From assembly GCF_000445125.1 (NCBI RefSeq), contig NZ_ATHL01000056.1, positions 1 to 53,172 of the forward strand: a DNA stretch of 53,172 nucleotides. Direction: 5' to 3'. The translations under genes and the position numbers were made by a program. Origin of the DNA: Novosphingobium lindaniclasticum LE124 (GTDB lineage: Bacteria; Pseudomonadota; Alphaproteobacteria; Sphingomonadales; Sphingomonadaceae). Below are positions 52,672-53,172 of this stretch, piece by piece (within the stretch, counting starts at the first letter, position 1; each line of letters begins with the position of its first letter). The notes beneath the pieces are model-generated. The model saw only the letters and a program-made list of their open reading frames with translations, was not told the origin of the DNA and did not search any database.

Positions 52672-53172
52672 ATGAGCACCGCCTGCGAACAGCTTACCGA
52701 AGTCGCCAGCGCGGGGGTTGCCCCGGCGCTGCGCGCGGTCGATTGCGTGGCGAACGAGATGGCTTCGGCTGCCTTCGGCCGCCTGTTCGGCGCCGAAGGG
52801 GCGATGGCCCCGGTGCTGACGATCCTGCTCACGCTCTATATCGCCTTCTTCGCGATCTCGCTGCTGACGGGCCGCTCCAGCCTCGGCATCTCGGCGCTGA
52901 CGCCGCGCATGCTGACGCTGGGCCTGGTGCTGACTTTCGCAACCAGCTGGATCGCCTATCAGGGCGTCGTCTGGAACCTTGCCGTGGGCGGCCCGGACTG
53001 GATCGCCTCGCAGCTGATGGGCGCGAAGGGTTCGGCCACCCAGATCTTCGGAGATCGCATCGACGTGGTCTTCAACGCCATCGCGGAGGCTTCGCAGAAC
53101 GCGGGGCAGGCCGGCGGGGACGCCGCGCAGGCAGCGCCGGAGGGCGCGGCACCGGCCAAGGCCGCCATGCCA
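52672..53172 (+). CDS. virB6: VirB6/TrbL-family channel protein, partial at window end
   Basis: The first 167 codons of a polytopic inner-membrane protein; the rest lies past the window. Membrane segments are seen at MAPVLTILLTLYIAFFAISL and RMLTLGLVLTFATSWIAYQG, and the order and position right after virB4 fit VirB6 (TrbL). It starts 5 bp after the virB4 stop. An Ala/Gly-rich loop (AGQAGGDAAQAAPEGAAPA) is at the cut end. Confidence 0.88.
   Translation, partial: MSTACEQLTEVASAGVAPALRAVDCVANEMASAAFGRLFGAEGAMAPVLTILLTLYIAFFAISLLTGRSSLGISALTPRMLTLGLVLTFATSWIAYQGVVWNLAVGGPDWIASQLMGAKGSATQIFGDRIDVVFNAIAEASQNAGQAGGDAAQAAPEGAAPAKAAMP

Overview
The window looks like chromosomal DNA of a high-GC alphaproteobacterium of the order Sphingomonadales, most likely Novosphingobium or a close relative. 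The evidence is gene content and protein style: a large NAD-dependent glutamate dehydrogenase, an Entner-Doudoroff operon with a PEP-carboxylase homologue, an AstA/AstD cluster with a DUF1338 protein, sphingomonad-type dispersed palindromes and a pst/pho locus. The genus is an inference. No rRNA, tRNA, CRISPR array or intact insertion sequence is visible.

Region 1 (1-7.7 kb): a LacI-family regulator and a glutamate dehydrogenase gene (gdh) broken into three pieces. Two foreign, lower-GC gene fragments interrupt it. The first (about 1763-2143) is a fragment of linA, gamma-hexachlorocyclohexane (lindane) dehydrochlorinase, with all four catalytic residues. The second (about 3690-4517) is a fragment of linD, the 2,5-dichlorohydroquinone reductive dechlorinase. 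Both lie in the same orientation as gdh, both lack their own ends, and neither has flanking IS sequences. This is the strangest feature of the window. It is either a real microhomology-type rearrangement in a lindane-degrading strain or an assembly chimera.

Region 2 (7.7-17.5 kb): amino-acid catabolism. An Lrp/AsnC regulator diverges from phhA-hppD-VOC-maiA (phenylalanine/tyrosine breakdown, without hmgA or fahA here). A minus-strand operon DUF1338-astD-M20 hydrolase-astA follows, together with a HAD phosphatase, a small hypothetical protein and a long inverted repeat.

Region 3 (17.5-30.3 kb): a GT4/GH130 carbohydrate pair. The minus-strand Entner-Doudoroff set zwf, edd, glk, eda is continued by a catalytically unusual PEP-carboxylase homologue and a DUF2268 protein. 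Most junctions overlap by 4-8 bp.

Region 4 (30.6-53.2 kb): a phosphate-starvation island. It contains a phoR without membrane segments, an OprP-type porin, pstSCAB-phoU-phoB, a plcP-agt pair (replacement of phospholipids by glycolipids) and an OmpR-type regulator with a degenerate receiver. It also contains a TonB-dependent receptor with a secreted lipoprotein, a TPR protein, and the start of a type IV secretion locus (virB2, virB3, virB4, virB6). Repeats of the TGTCA half-site with 11-bp period (Pho boxes) lie upstream of the porin, pstS, plcP, the degenerate regulator and the lipoprotein. A two-half-site candidate lies before virB2. This suggests one PhoB regulon linking phosphate uptake, lipid remodelling, outer-membrane scavenging and possibly a secretion system. 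Inside this island a GDT1-family Mn exporter has a yybP-ykoY manganese riboswitch in its leader.
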